From: Prevotella fusca JCM 17724
GTDB lineage: Bacteria; Bacteroidota; Bacteroidia; Bacteroidales; Bacteroidaceae
DNA: 64,000 nt
Reading direction: 5' to 3'
NCBI RefSeq assembly: GCF_001262015.1
Contig: NZ_CP012075.1
Coordinates: 372,001-436,000 of the forward strand
Numbering within the stretch: the stretch's first letter is position 1; each line of letters starts with the position of its first letter. The position numbers and the translations under genes were made by a program. The notes below the pieces were generated by a model. It ran no database searches. It was not told the origin of the DNA and worked only from the letters and a program-made list of their open reading frames with translations. This document shows, in pieces, positions 47,307 to 56,469 of this stretch.

Positions 47307-47478
47307 GCTGCATTTCTTTGTGGTTCTCATATTCCCCATTGGTTTGGGTGGGGATTTCATGCTTAGGCAAGACTCAAGAAGCCCCGAAAAATCTCATAAC
47401 AACATATAGAGCCCCAAAAAGACATCTCAACACATAAAATCGCCTCACAAGGAAAAACGCTGCGGAATTGAGGTTAAA

Positions 47479-48999
47479 CTAAAAAGGTACCTGCATGCCC
47501 CCTGCTGGACGTGGCGGTAATGGCTCATCATTCATCTTACTTCCAATGATCTCGCCACCTAATGGGTCGTCTGGCATAGGAGCAGAGAAAGCAGCATCCT
47601 CAGGATTGGCAAAGCGAGTATACTCACCGCGGAAGTTGAGAAGCACATCACCCGTTGCACCCTTACGGTGCTTGGCAATGATAATCTGCGCCATTCCATG
47701 AAGATCATTTCCTTTCTCATCCTGTAGGATATGATAGTATTCTGGACGATGTACGAAAAGAACCATATCGGCATCTTGCTCAATAGCACCAGACTCACGT
47801 AAGTCGCTTAGTTGCGGACGTTTACCTTCGACTCCTTCACGTTGTTCTACAGCACGACTTAACTGTGACAACGCCAAAACAGGAATATTCAATTCCTTTG
47901 CAAGTCCTTTTAAGGAACGGCTGATAGTTGAAACTTCTTCCTGACGACTGTTGAAACGCATTCCGTTGGCATTCATCAACTGCAAATAGTCAATCATAAG
48001 AATCTGGATGTTGTGCTCACGAACGAGTCGGCGAGCCTTTGTTCGCAGTTCAAAGATAGAAAGACCAGGGGTATCATCGACATATATTGGTGCACCCTGC
48101 ATTTTACGAATGTTTGAGTCGAAACGTTCCCACTCATCAGGTGTCAGCTGACCACTGAGAATTTTATTACCAGGTACAGAGCAGACATTGGAAATCAAAC
48201 GGTTCACAAGCTGCACATTGTTCATCTCAAGAGAGAAGAATGCAATTGGCTTACGGTAGTCAATAGCAATATTCTTGGCAATACTAAGCGCAAAAGAAGT
48301 CTTACCCATGGCAGGTCGACCAGCGATAATAACCAAGTCAGAAGCCTGCCAGCCTGCAGTAATCTTGTCCAGATCATGGAAACCACTCGGAACACCTGTC
48401 AGACTACCCTTATTGTTAGCAGCTTTGAGCAACAGCTGGTGCGCCTGTTCCACAACTGTATCAATCTGCACGTAATCCTGCAGCATGTTCTTCTGAGAGA
48501 TTTCAAACAGTGCCCCCTCAGCTTTCTGCATCAGTTCGTCAACATCAACCGTTTCGTCAAAGGCATCAGTCTCAATCATTGAGGCAAACTGGATAAGCTG
48601 ACGTGCCAGGAATTTCTGTGCGAGGATATGTGCATGATACTCGATGTGTGCAGATGATGCCACATTAGAACTCAACTCCACGACATAAGCTGGTCCGCCA
48701 ATTTCCTCCAGCGTACCCTTATGCCGTAGCTCTTCAACCACAGTCATAATATCAACAGGCTTTTCCTGAAGATTCAACGACTGTACCGCCTCGTATATTT
48801 TCTGATGACGGGACTCGTAGAAAGTTTCCGGCTTGATGATTTCAGACACGACCGTAAAGGCATCCTTATCTATCATAAGAGCACCTAAAACGACTTTCTC
48901 TATATCTGTTGCCTGCGGCTGGAGATGTCCAAATGTTGTGTCAATAGGAGCCTGTTTGGTCCTACGACTACTTTTACTATTACTACTTCTTTCTGGCAT
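47479..48999 (-). CDS. dnaB: Replicative DNA helicase DnaB
   Basis: DnaB unwinds DNA at the replication fork as a hexamer. The 506 aa product has the N-terminal helical domain (FGHLQPQATDIEKVVLGALM), Walker A at about residues 224-232 (AGRPAMGKTSFA), Walker B in QILMIDYLQLM, and the RecA-type end. The frame is intact and ends 6 bp after the IS1380 right end, with no inteins. A -7 box TAATTTTG at 49014-49007 lies just before the ATG, so a very short leader is possible. Confidence 0.96.
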   Translation of the reverse strand: MPERSSNSKSSRRTKQAPIDTTFGHLQPQATDIEKVVLGALMIDKDAFTVVSEIIKPETFYESRHQKIYEAVQSLNLQEKPVDIMTVVEELRHKGTLEEIGGPAYVVELSSNVASSAHIEYHAHILAQKFLARQLIQFASMIETDAFDETVDVDELMQKAEGALFEISQKNMLQDYVQIDTVVEQAHQLLLKAANNKGSLTGVPSGFHDLDKITAGWQASDLVIIAGRPAMGKTSFALSIAKNIAIDYRKPIAFFSLEMNNVQLVNRLISNVCSVPGNKILSGQLTPDEWERFDSNIRKMQGAPIYVDDTPGLSIFELRTKARRLVREHNIQILMIDYLQLMNANGMRFNSRQEEVSTISRSLKGLAKELNIPVLALSQLSRAVEQREGVEGKRPQLSDLRESGAIEQDADMVLFVHRPEYYHILQDEKGNDLHGMAQIIIAKHRKGATGDVLLNFRGEYTRFANPEDAAFSAPMPDDPLGGEIIGSKMNDEPLPPRPAGGMQVPF

Positions 49000-49057
49000 A
49001 CGCCGGCAAAATTACAAAAAATATTCCATTTCTAACATCAATATACTAACCTTTTAT

Positions 49058-49065
49058 TATCTTTG
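49058..49065 (+). promoter_or_regulatory. -7 box of ispE
   Basis: TATCTTTG fits TAnnTTTG and lies 32 bases before the ATG at 49098. It is divergent from the dnaB promoter. No -33 TTTG is seen at the proper spacing. Confidence 0.5.
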
Positions 49066-49097
49066 CAAAAAGAATTCTTAAAACAAAATTTTAGACT

Positions 49098-49937
49098 ATG
49101 ATTACCTTTCCTTGCTGCAAAATCAACCTTGGATTAAACATTGTTGCAAAACGTCCAGACGGCTATCATGACCTTGAAACCATATTCTATCCTGTTCCAC
49201 TATGCGATGCACTCGAAATAAAGAAGATGGATGAGGAGTTTCCCTCTCCCACCCCTATTGATTTGAAAGTAACAGGTAATATTGTTGAATGTGACGAAAG
49301 CAAGAATCTGGTTGTGAAAGCATATAATCTTATAGCACACGACTATGAACTTCCTCGTGTCCATGCACATCTTGTCAAGCGTATTCCTATGCAAGCCGGA
49401 CTTGGAGGCGGTTCTTCTGACGCAGCTTATATGATCAGGCTGCTTGACGAGCGTTTTCGTCTGAACATGGGGAATGCCGAGATGGAACGCTATGCAGCTC
49501 AATTGGGTGCTGACTGTGCGTTTTTTATTCGTTCAGAGATTGCTTTTGCAACAGGTATTGGAGATGTTCTTGCACCTGCAGACGATGAGAACAATAACTT
49601 AGAAGGGTATTATCTTACACTTGTAAAGCCAGATGTAGCTGTGTCAACAGCAGAGGCTTACGCAGGTATAACACCTGAGAAACCTGCAAAATGCTGTCGT
49701 GATATAGTACGCCAGCCTATTGATACGTGGCGTGCTGAACTGACAAATGATTTTGAGAAATCTATCTTTGCAAAATATCCCGTGTTGGCTGCTATCAAGG
49801 AGAAACTGTATGATAGTGGTGCCTTGTATGCACAGATGTCGGGAAGTGGCAGCACTATCTTCGGGCTTTTTGGACAGAAGCCTACGAATATAAACGAGTT
49901 GTTCCCAGATATGTTTACATATTGCGTCAGACTATAA
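49098..49937 (+). CDS. ispE: 4-diphosphocytidyl-2-C-methyl-D-erythritol kinase
   Basis: IspE phosphorylates CDP-methylerythritol in the non-mevalonate isoprenoid pathway. The 279 aa product has the GHMP kinase signature IPMQAGLGGGSSDAAYM (~residues 96-112), an opening CCKINLGLNIVAKRPDGYHD and the C-terminal YAQMSGSGSTIFGLF. The nuclease gene addA-like follows 18 bp later on the same strand. Confidence 0.95.
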   Translation: MITFPCCKINLGLNIVAKRPDGYHDLETIFYPVPLCDALEIKKMDEEFPSPTPIDLKVTGNIVECDESKNLVVKAYNLIAHDYELPRVHAHLVKRIPMQAGLGGGSSDAAYMIRLLDERFRLNMGNAEMERYAAQLGADCAFFIRSEIAFATGIGDVLAPADDENNNLEGYYLTLVKPDVAVSTAEAYAGITPEKPAKCCRDIVRQPIDTWRAELTNDFEKSIFAKYPVLAAIKEKLYDSGALYAQMSGSGSTIFGLFGQKPTNINELFPDMFTYCVRL

Positions 49938-49955
49938 ATCCCCCGATTATCTAAG

Positions 49956-52900
49956 ATGGAAAAAGCATTAACCGTTTACAAAGCATCAGCAGGGTCGGGA
50001 AAGACATTTACATTAGCGTCAGAATACATCACTTTAGTGGTGAAGAATCCACAGGACTATAAGAAGATCCTTGCCGTTACCTTTACAAATAAGGCTACGC
50101 AGGAGATGAAAACCCGTATTCTTTCCCAACTTTATGGTATTGCACATAATCTGCCGGATTCGCAAGCATACCTTGAACAAGTGTTGAGGAAGACCGGGCT
50201 GCCTGAAGCAACCATTCGTGAAAAGGCAGCCGATGCGCTGTCGCTACTCACCCATCATTATAATGAGTTTCGTGTACAGACGATAGATGCTTTCTTTCAA
50301 TCGGTCTTACGTAACCTTGCACGTGAGTTGAATCTTACGGCTAACCTCCGCATTGATCTTAATGATGAGCAGGTGGAGGCACAGGCTGTTGACGAGCTAA
50401 TCAACAGTCTTGAAGAAGGAGAAGAGGTTTTAGGGTGGATTCGTGATTATATTGATAAGAATATCGAAGATGATCAGGGGTGGAATGTCATAGGACAGAT
50501 AAAGGACTTTGGAAAGAATATCTTTAAGGACTTTTATAAAGACCATAAGTCAGAACTTGATAACTGTTTCAGTGAAAAGTCGTTTTTTAACGATTTCATC
50601 ACAGATTTACGCAAGAAACGTGCACAGGCTTTAAAGAAGTTGAATGACCATGCAAAGCAGATGCTGCAGAAAATACGTGAAGCTAACGTAGACAATCAAA
50701 TATTATTCAATGGTAAGTCGAGAGGTATTTATCCATATATTGTCAGATTCACAAAGGATATTCCATCAAATTGCAATGCACCAAAATATGTAAAAACCTG
50801 TATAGAGAATGTTGACAAATGGGCATCTGGCGATTGTACCGCAGAAGAGAAAGCTGCTATTATTGAACTTGCTTCAACTTCATTGGGTGCGGATTTGGAA
50901 CTCTTGGAAAAATATAGAACAGAAGGATGGAAGGAGTATCAATCCTGTAATCTAACACTCAAGCATCTGTCCCAACTCCGCCTGTTGCACGCAATCTCAG
51001 AAGCTGTTGATGAGATAAACAAAGACGCAAACCGATTTATGCTAAGTAACACACAATCACTGCTTAGCACACTGATGAAAGACTCTGATACACCTTTTGT
51101 ATTTGAAAAAATGGGAGCTTACTTGAAACACATTATGATTGATGAGTTTCAGGATACCAGTACAATTCAATGGGACAACTTCCGCAAGTTGCTTGATAAC
51201 TGTATTGCGCAAGTTGAGTCTCACAATCTGATAGTGGGCGATGTAAAGCAGAGTATCTACCGTTGGCGGCAGGGGGACTGGAAATTGCTGAACAACATCG
51301 AACATGACTTCCCTGAAGAGCAGATAAAGATAGAACCGCTTGACACGAACTACCGTTCAGAAGAAAATATTGTCCAATTCAACAATGTTTTCTTTGCACA
51401 TGCAATAAAACAGACAATAAAAGAATTGGAAACAGATAAAATCAAAGATGCTGACCAGCTGACAGAAGCATATAAGGAAATAGAACAGATATCAAAAAAA
51501 CAAGATCAGAAAGGCTGTGTCCGTATCAAGCTCTTCTACTGCGGCAAAAATGAGAAAGAATATAAAGAGAACGTTCTCAATGAACTTACCTGTAATGTCC
51601 GTAAACTTTTGACATGCGGTTATAGTCAGAAAGACATTGCAATTCTTGTCCGTTCAAAAGGAGTGATACAAGACATTGCTGATAAATTCCAAAATGAATT
51701 TGGAAGAGACGTCAGCATTGTCTCTGATGAGGCTTTCCGATTGGACGCATCCTTAGCTGTCAATGTGATTGTATGTGCGCTTCGTCTCCTTACACATCCT
51801 GATGACAGGCTTACTGCAGCTAAACTCGTCAAACTATATCAACAACAAGTTTTACAGACAAGGAAAGGCAACAATGATTTGTTTGTTAATAATAATACAG
51901 ACTTAAATAGTTTGTTACCAAATGATTATATAAATAAATTCGAGTCTTTGTTAAGGATGTCACTTATGGATCTTGTGGATGAAATTTACTCACTTTTCAA
52001 TCTTGACAGACTTGAAGGACAGAGTGCATACGTCTGCACTTTCTACGACACACTGAATGAGTATCTGCGTGACCATCCTGCAGATATTGACGATTTCATC
52101 GAAGAATGGGAGACCACACTTTCAAGCAATACAATCCAAAGCGATGAAGTTGACGGTATACGTTTGATAACCATCCATAAAAGCAAAGGTCTGGAATATG
52201 ATAATGTTCTGATTCCTTTCTGTGATTGGGATTTGGAGAAGCAAACTGGTAATACGATATGGTGTCCTGGTGAGAATAAGGAGAAACCATACGGAGAATT
52301 ACCGTTGATTCCTGTGGATTTCTCAAAGAAAAGCATGATAGGTACTGTTTTTGAAGATGATTATAAAGAAGAGCATCTACAGAATACCGTTGACAACATG
52401 AACCTACTCTATGTGGCATTTACACGTGCTGGAAAGAATCTTTTTATTACAGGTAAACGGGCAAGCAGTAAAAGGATCAAGGAACTTCAAAGTGGTGACA
52501 CTGCGTCCAACCGTTCTCAGATTATACAATTAATCATTCATGATATTGTGGAAGAGCTAAGTGGTGCATTCCTTGATGATTCTGGGGAGAAAGAACCGCT
52601 CAGTTTTGAGTTTGGTAGTCTGCCGGATAGTGTGCAAGATAAAGAAAAGAAAAAAGTTTCAGATAATCCATTTGAGGTCATTCCAGAGACACACAAGTTG
52701 AAAATAGAAACATTCCCCCACCCTGTCAATTTCCGGCAAAGTAATAAAAGTCATGACTTTATAAATTGTGAAGATATAGAGCCAACTGATGCAAATCGTT
52801 ATATTAAGGTGGGAAATATTCTTCATCAACTGTTTTCAACTATTCTTACCGAGGCTGATATTGAACCACGTTTGAAAGAGCTGGAACAAGAAGGTGTCAT

Positions 52901-53264
52901 ATATAATGATGAGATTACATCAAAAGAATTGCAGGATAAAATCACATGTGCTCTGAAGAATGAGAAAGTGAAAGGCTGGTTCAGTCCACACTGGAAGCTC
53001 TTTAATGAATGTACAATCCTTGAATACGATGGGAATAGTGGAGAAGTCCATGAGCACCGTCCTGACCGTGTAATGACTGATGGAAAGGAGATAATAGTCA
53101 TAGACTTCAAGTTTGGAAAACCGAGGGAAGAATACCATGAGCAGGTGCAACGATATATGAAGTTACTTACAAGTATGGGGTATCAGCATGTGTCGGGTTA
53201 CATCTGGTATGTAGTTAGAAACGAAGTGATTCCAACTCCTCTTCTTCCATTAAGGGATGAATAA
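49956..53264 (+). CDS. AddA/RecB-like helicase-nuclease
   Basis: The 1102 aa product is a UvrD-type helicase joined to a RecB-family nuclease, the AddA-like subunit of a double-strand break repair complex. Walker A is at residues 10-17 (ASAGSGKT). MIDEFQDTS is the DExx box, LDTNYRS and LITIHKSKGLEYDNV are later helicase motifs. The nuclease part near the C-terminus has HQLFSTI (His), and VIDFKFGKP then YHEQVQRYM, the Asp, Lys and Gln-x-x-x-Tyr pattern. The partner follows after 224 bp. addA is the likely functional name but Bacteroidota forms diverge from Bacillus AddA. Confidence 0.85.
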   Translation: MEKALTVYKASAGSGKTFTLASEYITLVVKNPQDYKKILAVTFTNKATQEMKTRILSQLYGIAHNLPDSQAYLEQVLRKTGLPEATIREKAADALSLLTHHYNEFRVQTIDAFFQSVLRNLARELNLTANLRIDLNDEQVEAQAVDELINSLEEGEEVLGWIRDYIDKNIEDDQGWNVIGQIKDFGKNIFKDFYKDHKSELDNCFSEKSFFNDFITDLRKKRAQALKKLNDHAKQMLQKIREANVDNQILFNGKSRGIYPYIVRFTKDIPSNCNAPKYVKTCIENVDKWASGDCTAEEKAAIIELASTSLGADLELLEKYRTEGWKEYQSCNLTLKHLSQLRLLHAISEAVDEINKDANRFMLSNTQSLLSTLMKDSDTPFVFEKMGAYLKHIMIDEFQDTSTIQWDNFRKLLDNCIAQVESHNLIVGDVKQSIYRWRQGDWKLLNNIEHDFPEEQIKIEPLDTNYRSEENIVQFNNVFFAHAIKQTIKELETDKIKDADQLTEAYKEIEQISKKQDQKGCVRIKLFYCGKNEKEYKENVLNELTCNVRKLLTCGYSQKDIAILVRSKGVIQDIADKFQNEFGRDVSIVSDEAFRLDASLAVNVIVCALRLLTHPDDRLTAAKLVKLYQQQVLQTRKGNNDLFVNNNTDLNSLLPNDYINKFESLLRMSLMDLVDEIYSLFNLDRLEGQSAYVCTFYDTLNEYLRDHPADIDDFIEEWETTLSSNTIQSDEVDGIRLITIHKSKGLEYDNVLIPFCDWDLEKQTGNTIWCPGENKEKPYGELPLIPVDFSKKSMIGTVFEDDYKEEHLQNTVDNMNLLYVAFTRAGKNLFITGKRASSKRIKELQSGDTASNRSQIIQLIIHDIVEELSGAFLDDSGEKEPLSFEFGSLPDSVQDKEKKKVSDNPFEVIPETHKLKIETFPHPVNFRQSNKSHDFINCEDIEPTDANRYIKVGNILHQLFSTILTEADIEPRLKELEQEGVIYNDEITSKELQDKITCALKNEKVKGWFSPHWKLFNECTILEYDGNSGEVHEHRPDRVMTDGKEIIVIDFKFGKPREEYHEQVQRYMKLLTSMGYQHVSGYIWYVVRNEVIPTPLLPLRDE

Positions 53265-53488
53265 AGGGGGGGACTATAGTCTAATTTATTACCACTGTTT
53301 GATAATGATTTTATCACTACTTGGTAATACTATTACCAGACATTAGTAACATCACTTCATAACAAATATAAACAGGAATTCTGTTATTTTCTATTCACTA
53401 ACAGCTGTTTGTGTGCACTTGAAACAGAACTGAAGTGTGATTTACATCTACTTAACATTTCCTCAGTAATGAGGTCTAACATAAAATT
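53265..53488. other. Gap with short TTACCA/GGTAAT words
   Basis: The sequence between the two nuclease genes has no frame. ATTACCA and TGGTAATA words alternate (53288-53340) and could form weak hairpins. I see no promoter box that I would defend. Confidence 0.4.
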
Positions 53489-56365
53489 ATGAATACATTT
53501 CTCGAACACGTAGCAGCAGACCTACTGAACAAATATGGCAATGACATGGCTCATGTAGCTGTGGTCTTTCCGAATAAGCGTGCAGCACTCTTCTTGAACC
53601 AAGCATTGGCTCGAATGGCTGGTGGTCCTGTCTGGAGTCCTGCATATATTACGATTTCCGATTTCTTTCGTCAACATTCAGAACTCACAGTTACTGATTC
53701 AATCAAAAGCATCTGCGACCTCTATAAAAGCTATATAGAAGTAACAGGTAACGGTAATGAGACATTAGACCACTTCTATGGTTGGGGACAGTTGCTTTTG
53801 ACTGACTTCGATGATATCGACAAAAACATGGCAGATGCACGTTTGGTTTTCTCAAATATCAGTAACCTCAAAGAACTTGATGATATTAGCTATCTGAGTG
53901 ATGAACAGAAGGCAGAATTACACCGTTTCTTCGCTAATTTTGATGATGGTCCAGAAGGTATAAGAGAAAGATTTGTTACCTTATGGACTCATTTAAATGA
54001 TATATATAATAACTTCAAGCAAAGACTTAGTTCTCAAAAACTTGCATACGAAGGAATGCTTTATCGTGAGGTTGTTGAGAAGGCACAAATAGAAACAAAC
54101 TACGAACATTATATTTTCGTTGGTTTCAATGTTCTTCAGAAAGTTGAACAGCTACTGTTCAAACGATTTTTGAAAGAGGGTAAGGCAAGTTTCTATTGGG
54201 ATTATGACCGATACTATATGAAACCAACCAACGAGGCAAGTAACTATATTCGTCGCTGGCTTGATGTTTTGCCCAACGTTTTGCCCAACGATGACGATGA
54301 ATTGTATGATAATCTTGGAAAGGAGAAGGAAATAAACATTATTTCTGCCCCAACAGAGAACCTGCAGGCACGTTACATTACAGAGTGGTTGCGGGAGAAT
54401 GAAAGATATAAGGATGGCAAACGAACGGCTATTGTTCTTTGTGACGAACATATCCTGCAAACCGTTATCCATTGTATTCCTGATGAAGTTAAAACTTTAA
54501 ATGTGACGACAGGGTATCCTCTACAACAAACACCAATAGCATCGATGGTTACACAGTTAATAGCACTTCAGACAGAAGGCTATTCTGTGCAAGAACAAAG
54601 CTACAGACTTCATCACTTGAACAGGGTCTTACGTCATCCGTACGGAAAATATCTGATACCAAAAGTAACTGAAGTCATCGAAAGGCTGAATAGAGAAAGA
54701 CGATTTTACGTGAAGTCTAAAGAAGGCTCTGTCTTTGAATATCATCCAAGTGACAAACAACATTTACCCGAGCTTGTCAACTGGCTGGCAGAAACAGTCC
54801 GTTTCATCGGTGTGAATGGTGCTGCTGACAAAGATCAACTTTTTGAAGAGTCTGTATTTCGCATGTACACTTTACTCACAAGGTTGACAGACTTGATGGC
54901 AAATGGTGATCTTGATGCTGACAAGACCATCTTCCGTCGTCTGTTGATACAACTTATCTCATCAACAAGTATTCCTTTCCACGGCGAGCCTGCTCGTGGT
55001 GTACAGGTAATGGGAGTACTTGAGACGCGTAACCTTGACTTTGAGCATGTGCTTGTCCTTTCTTGTAATGAAGGTAATATGCCAAAGGGAATAGACGATG
55101 CGTCGTTCATTCCTCATCTTATTCGTAAGGCATACAATTTAACAACAATCGACAATAAAGTTTCAATATATAGCTATTACTTTCACAGTATGATTCAGCG
55201 GGCAAAGGATGTTACCTTCCTTTATAACAACTCTACGCAAGGTAGTCAGACTGGCGAAATGAGTCGTTTCATTCTACAGCTGATGGTGGAATGGAATCAC
55301 CCAATCCATCGACTTACACTGCAAGCTGGGCAAGAGCAGATGCGTTGTGGAACTGAAGTGGTAATTAAAGATGAAGCTGTTTTGAAAAAACTCGATGAAA
55401 TCAGCTATTTCTCTCCAACAGCCATCAATACATACATAAACTGCCAGTTGAAGTATTACTTTAGATATATTGCTGGAATAAAAGAATTTGACGATATAGA
55501 TGTAGATGATGTTGACAACAGAATGTTTGGTAATATTTTTCATGCTGCAGCACAACTCATGTATGAGAAGTTGCTACCAAGAGATGTTATTACAGTAAAA
55601 AATATTGATTACATACTTAAAACTGGTAAGAGTGTCCAGTCAATTACATCAGGCAATGCTGAACTGACATTGGATGACGTTGTTGACGAAGCTTTTGCCA
55701 TAGAATTGTTTCACCAACAACCGGGAAGCAGGAAGCATCCGAAACTCAACGGACTTCAACTCATCAACCGTGAGGTTATCATAAAGTATCTACACCAATT
55801 ACTGCGAATTGATCGTCGTTCCGCTCCACTTCGTGTAATAGGACATGAGTTTGACGTGAAGAGATCATTGACAATTAATGTGAACAAATCAGAGAAACAG
55901 ATAGAAACTGGTGGACGAATAGACCGTCTTGATGAAATTTTCATCGATAGTGACAACGCCCGCCTACGAGTTGTAGACTATAAGACAGGTGGGAAAAGAG
56001 CGGAATCATTGAAGAATATAGATGAAATCTTTGATTCCAAGAATATAGATAAAAAGAGTGATTATACTATGCAAGCCATGCTTTATAGTCTCATTGAAGC
56101 AAAATTTGATACTATCCGTAATCCTAATCACCGTCCCGTAAGTCCTGCTCTGCTCTTCATCCAGCATGCTGGAGGTGAAGATTATTCCCCTGTTATCTCT
56201 ATGGGGCAAAAGGAGATTACAGATGTCACGGTATATGAAGAAGATTTCCTCAGGAATCTCACCAGAATACTTGAGGAAATCCATAATCCAGATATAGCCT
56301 TTTCGCCGACAGATGACCTAAAACGATGTCAGTATTGCCCATATAAAGAAATGTGTGGCAGGTGA
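53489..56365 (+). CDS. AddB-like PD-(D/E)XK nuclease
   Basis: The 958 aa product fits the second subunit of an AddAB-type complex. It has a degenerate helicase-like N-terminal part and a C-terminal nuclease with RLRVVDYKTGGK (Asp and Lys of the PD-(D/E)XK core, ~residue 830). Four Cys are placed as in the AddB iron-sulfur domain: one in INCQLKYYFRY (~650) and three in KRCQYCPYKEMC at the end. The start follows a 224 bp gap after the addA-like gene. Together they should resect DNA ends for recombination. Confidence 0.83.
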   Translation: MNTFLEHVAADLLNKYGNDMAHVAVVFPNKRAALFLNQALARMAGGPVWSPAYITISDFFRQHSELTVTDSIKSICDLYKSYIEVTGNGNETLDHFYGWGQLLLTDFDDIDKNMADARLVFSNISNLKELDDISYLSDEQKAELHRFFANFDDGPEGIRERFVTLWTHLNDIYNNFKQRLSSQKLAYEGMLYREVVEKAQIETNYEHYIFVGFNVLQKVEQLLFKRFLKEGKASFYWDYDRYYMKPTNEASNYIRRWLDVLPNVLPNDDDELYDNLGKEKEINIISAPTENLQARYITEWLRENERYKDGKRTAIVLCDEHILQTVIHCIPDEVKTLNVTTGYPLQQTPIASMVTQLIALQTEGYSVQEQSYRLHHLNRVLRHPYGKYLIPKVTEVIERLNRERRFYVKSKEGSVFEYHPSDKQHLPELVNWLAETVRFIGVNGAADKDQLFEESVFRMYTLLTRLTDLMANGDLDADKTIFRRLLIQLISSTSIPFHGEPARGVQVMGVLETRNLDFEHVLVLSCNEGNMPKGIDDASFIPHLIRKAYNLTTIDNKVSIYSYYFHSMIQRAKDVTFLYNNSTQGSQTGEMSRFILQLMVEWNHPIHRLTLQAGQEQMRCGTEVVIKDEAVLKKLDEISYFSPTAINTYINCQLKYYFRYIAGIKEFDDIDVDDVDNRMFGNIFHAAAQLMYEKLLPRDVITVKNIDYILKTGKSVQSITSGNAELTLDDVVDEAFAIELFHQQPGSRKHPKLNGLQLINREVIIKYLHQLLRIDRRSAPLRVIGHEFDVKRSLTINVNKSEKQIETGGRIDRLDEIFIDSDNARLRVVDYKTGGKRAESLKNIDEIFDSKNIDKKSDYTMQAMLYSLIEAKFDTIRNPNHRPVSPALLFIQHAGGEDYSPVISMGQKEITDVTVYEEDFLRNLTRILEEIHNPDIAFSPTDDLKRCQYCPYKEMCGR

Positions 56366-56469
56366 TGGATAGGAGGTTATAAGCAATGATAAGTGGTTAC
56401 AAGTGTTGTAGCAGTAAGTGCTAATAAATACTTATAAGCAATTATAATTACCCATAACGCCTAGAATGG

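Larger units (their letters stand above)
45734..47473 (+). mobile_element. IS1380-type element, copy 2, broken by a 600 bp insertion and a deletion
   Basis: The left end CCTTATTTCCGCAACA begins at 45734 and the right end (CCTCAATTCCGCAGCG read inward) is at 47473. Within it lie the MITE-like copy C (46277-46875) and a loss of roughly 0.5 kb near 47050 relative to copy 1. The two ends of the whole complex 45534-47473 are ~200 bp inverted copies of each other. Confidence 0.82.
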
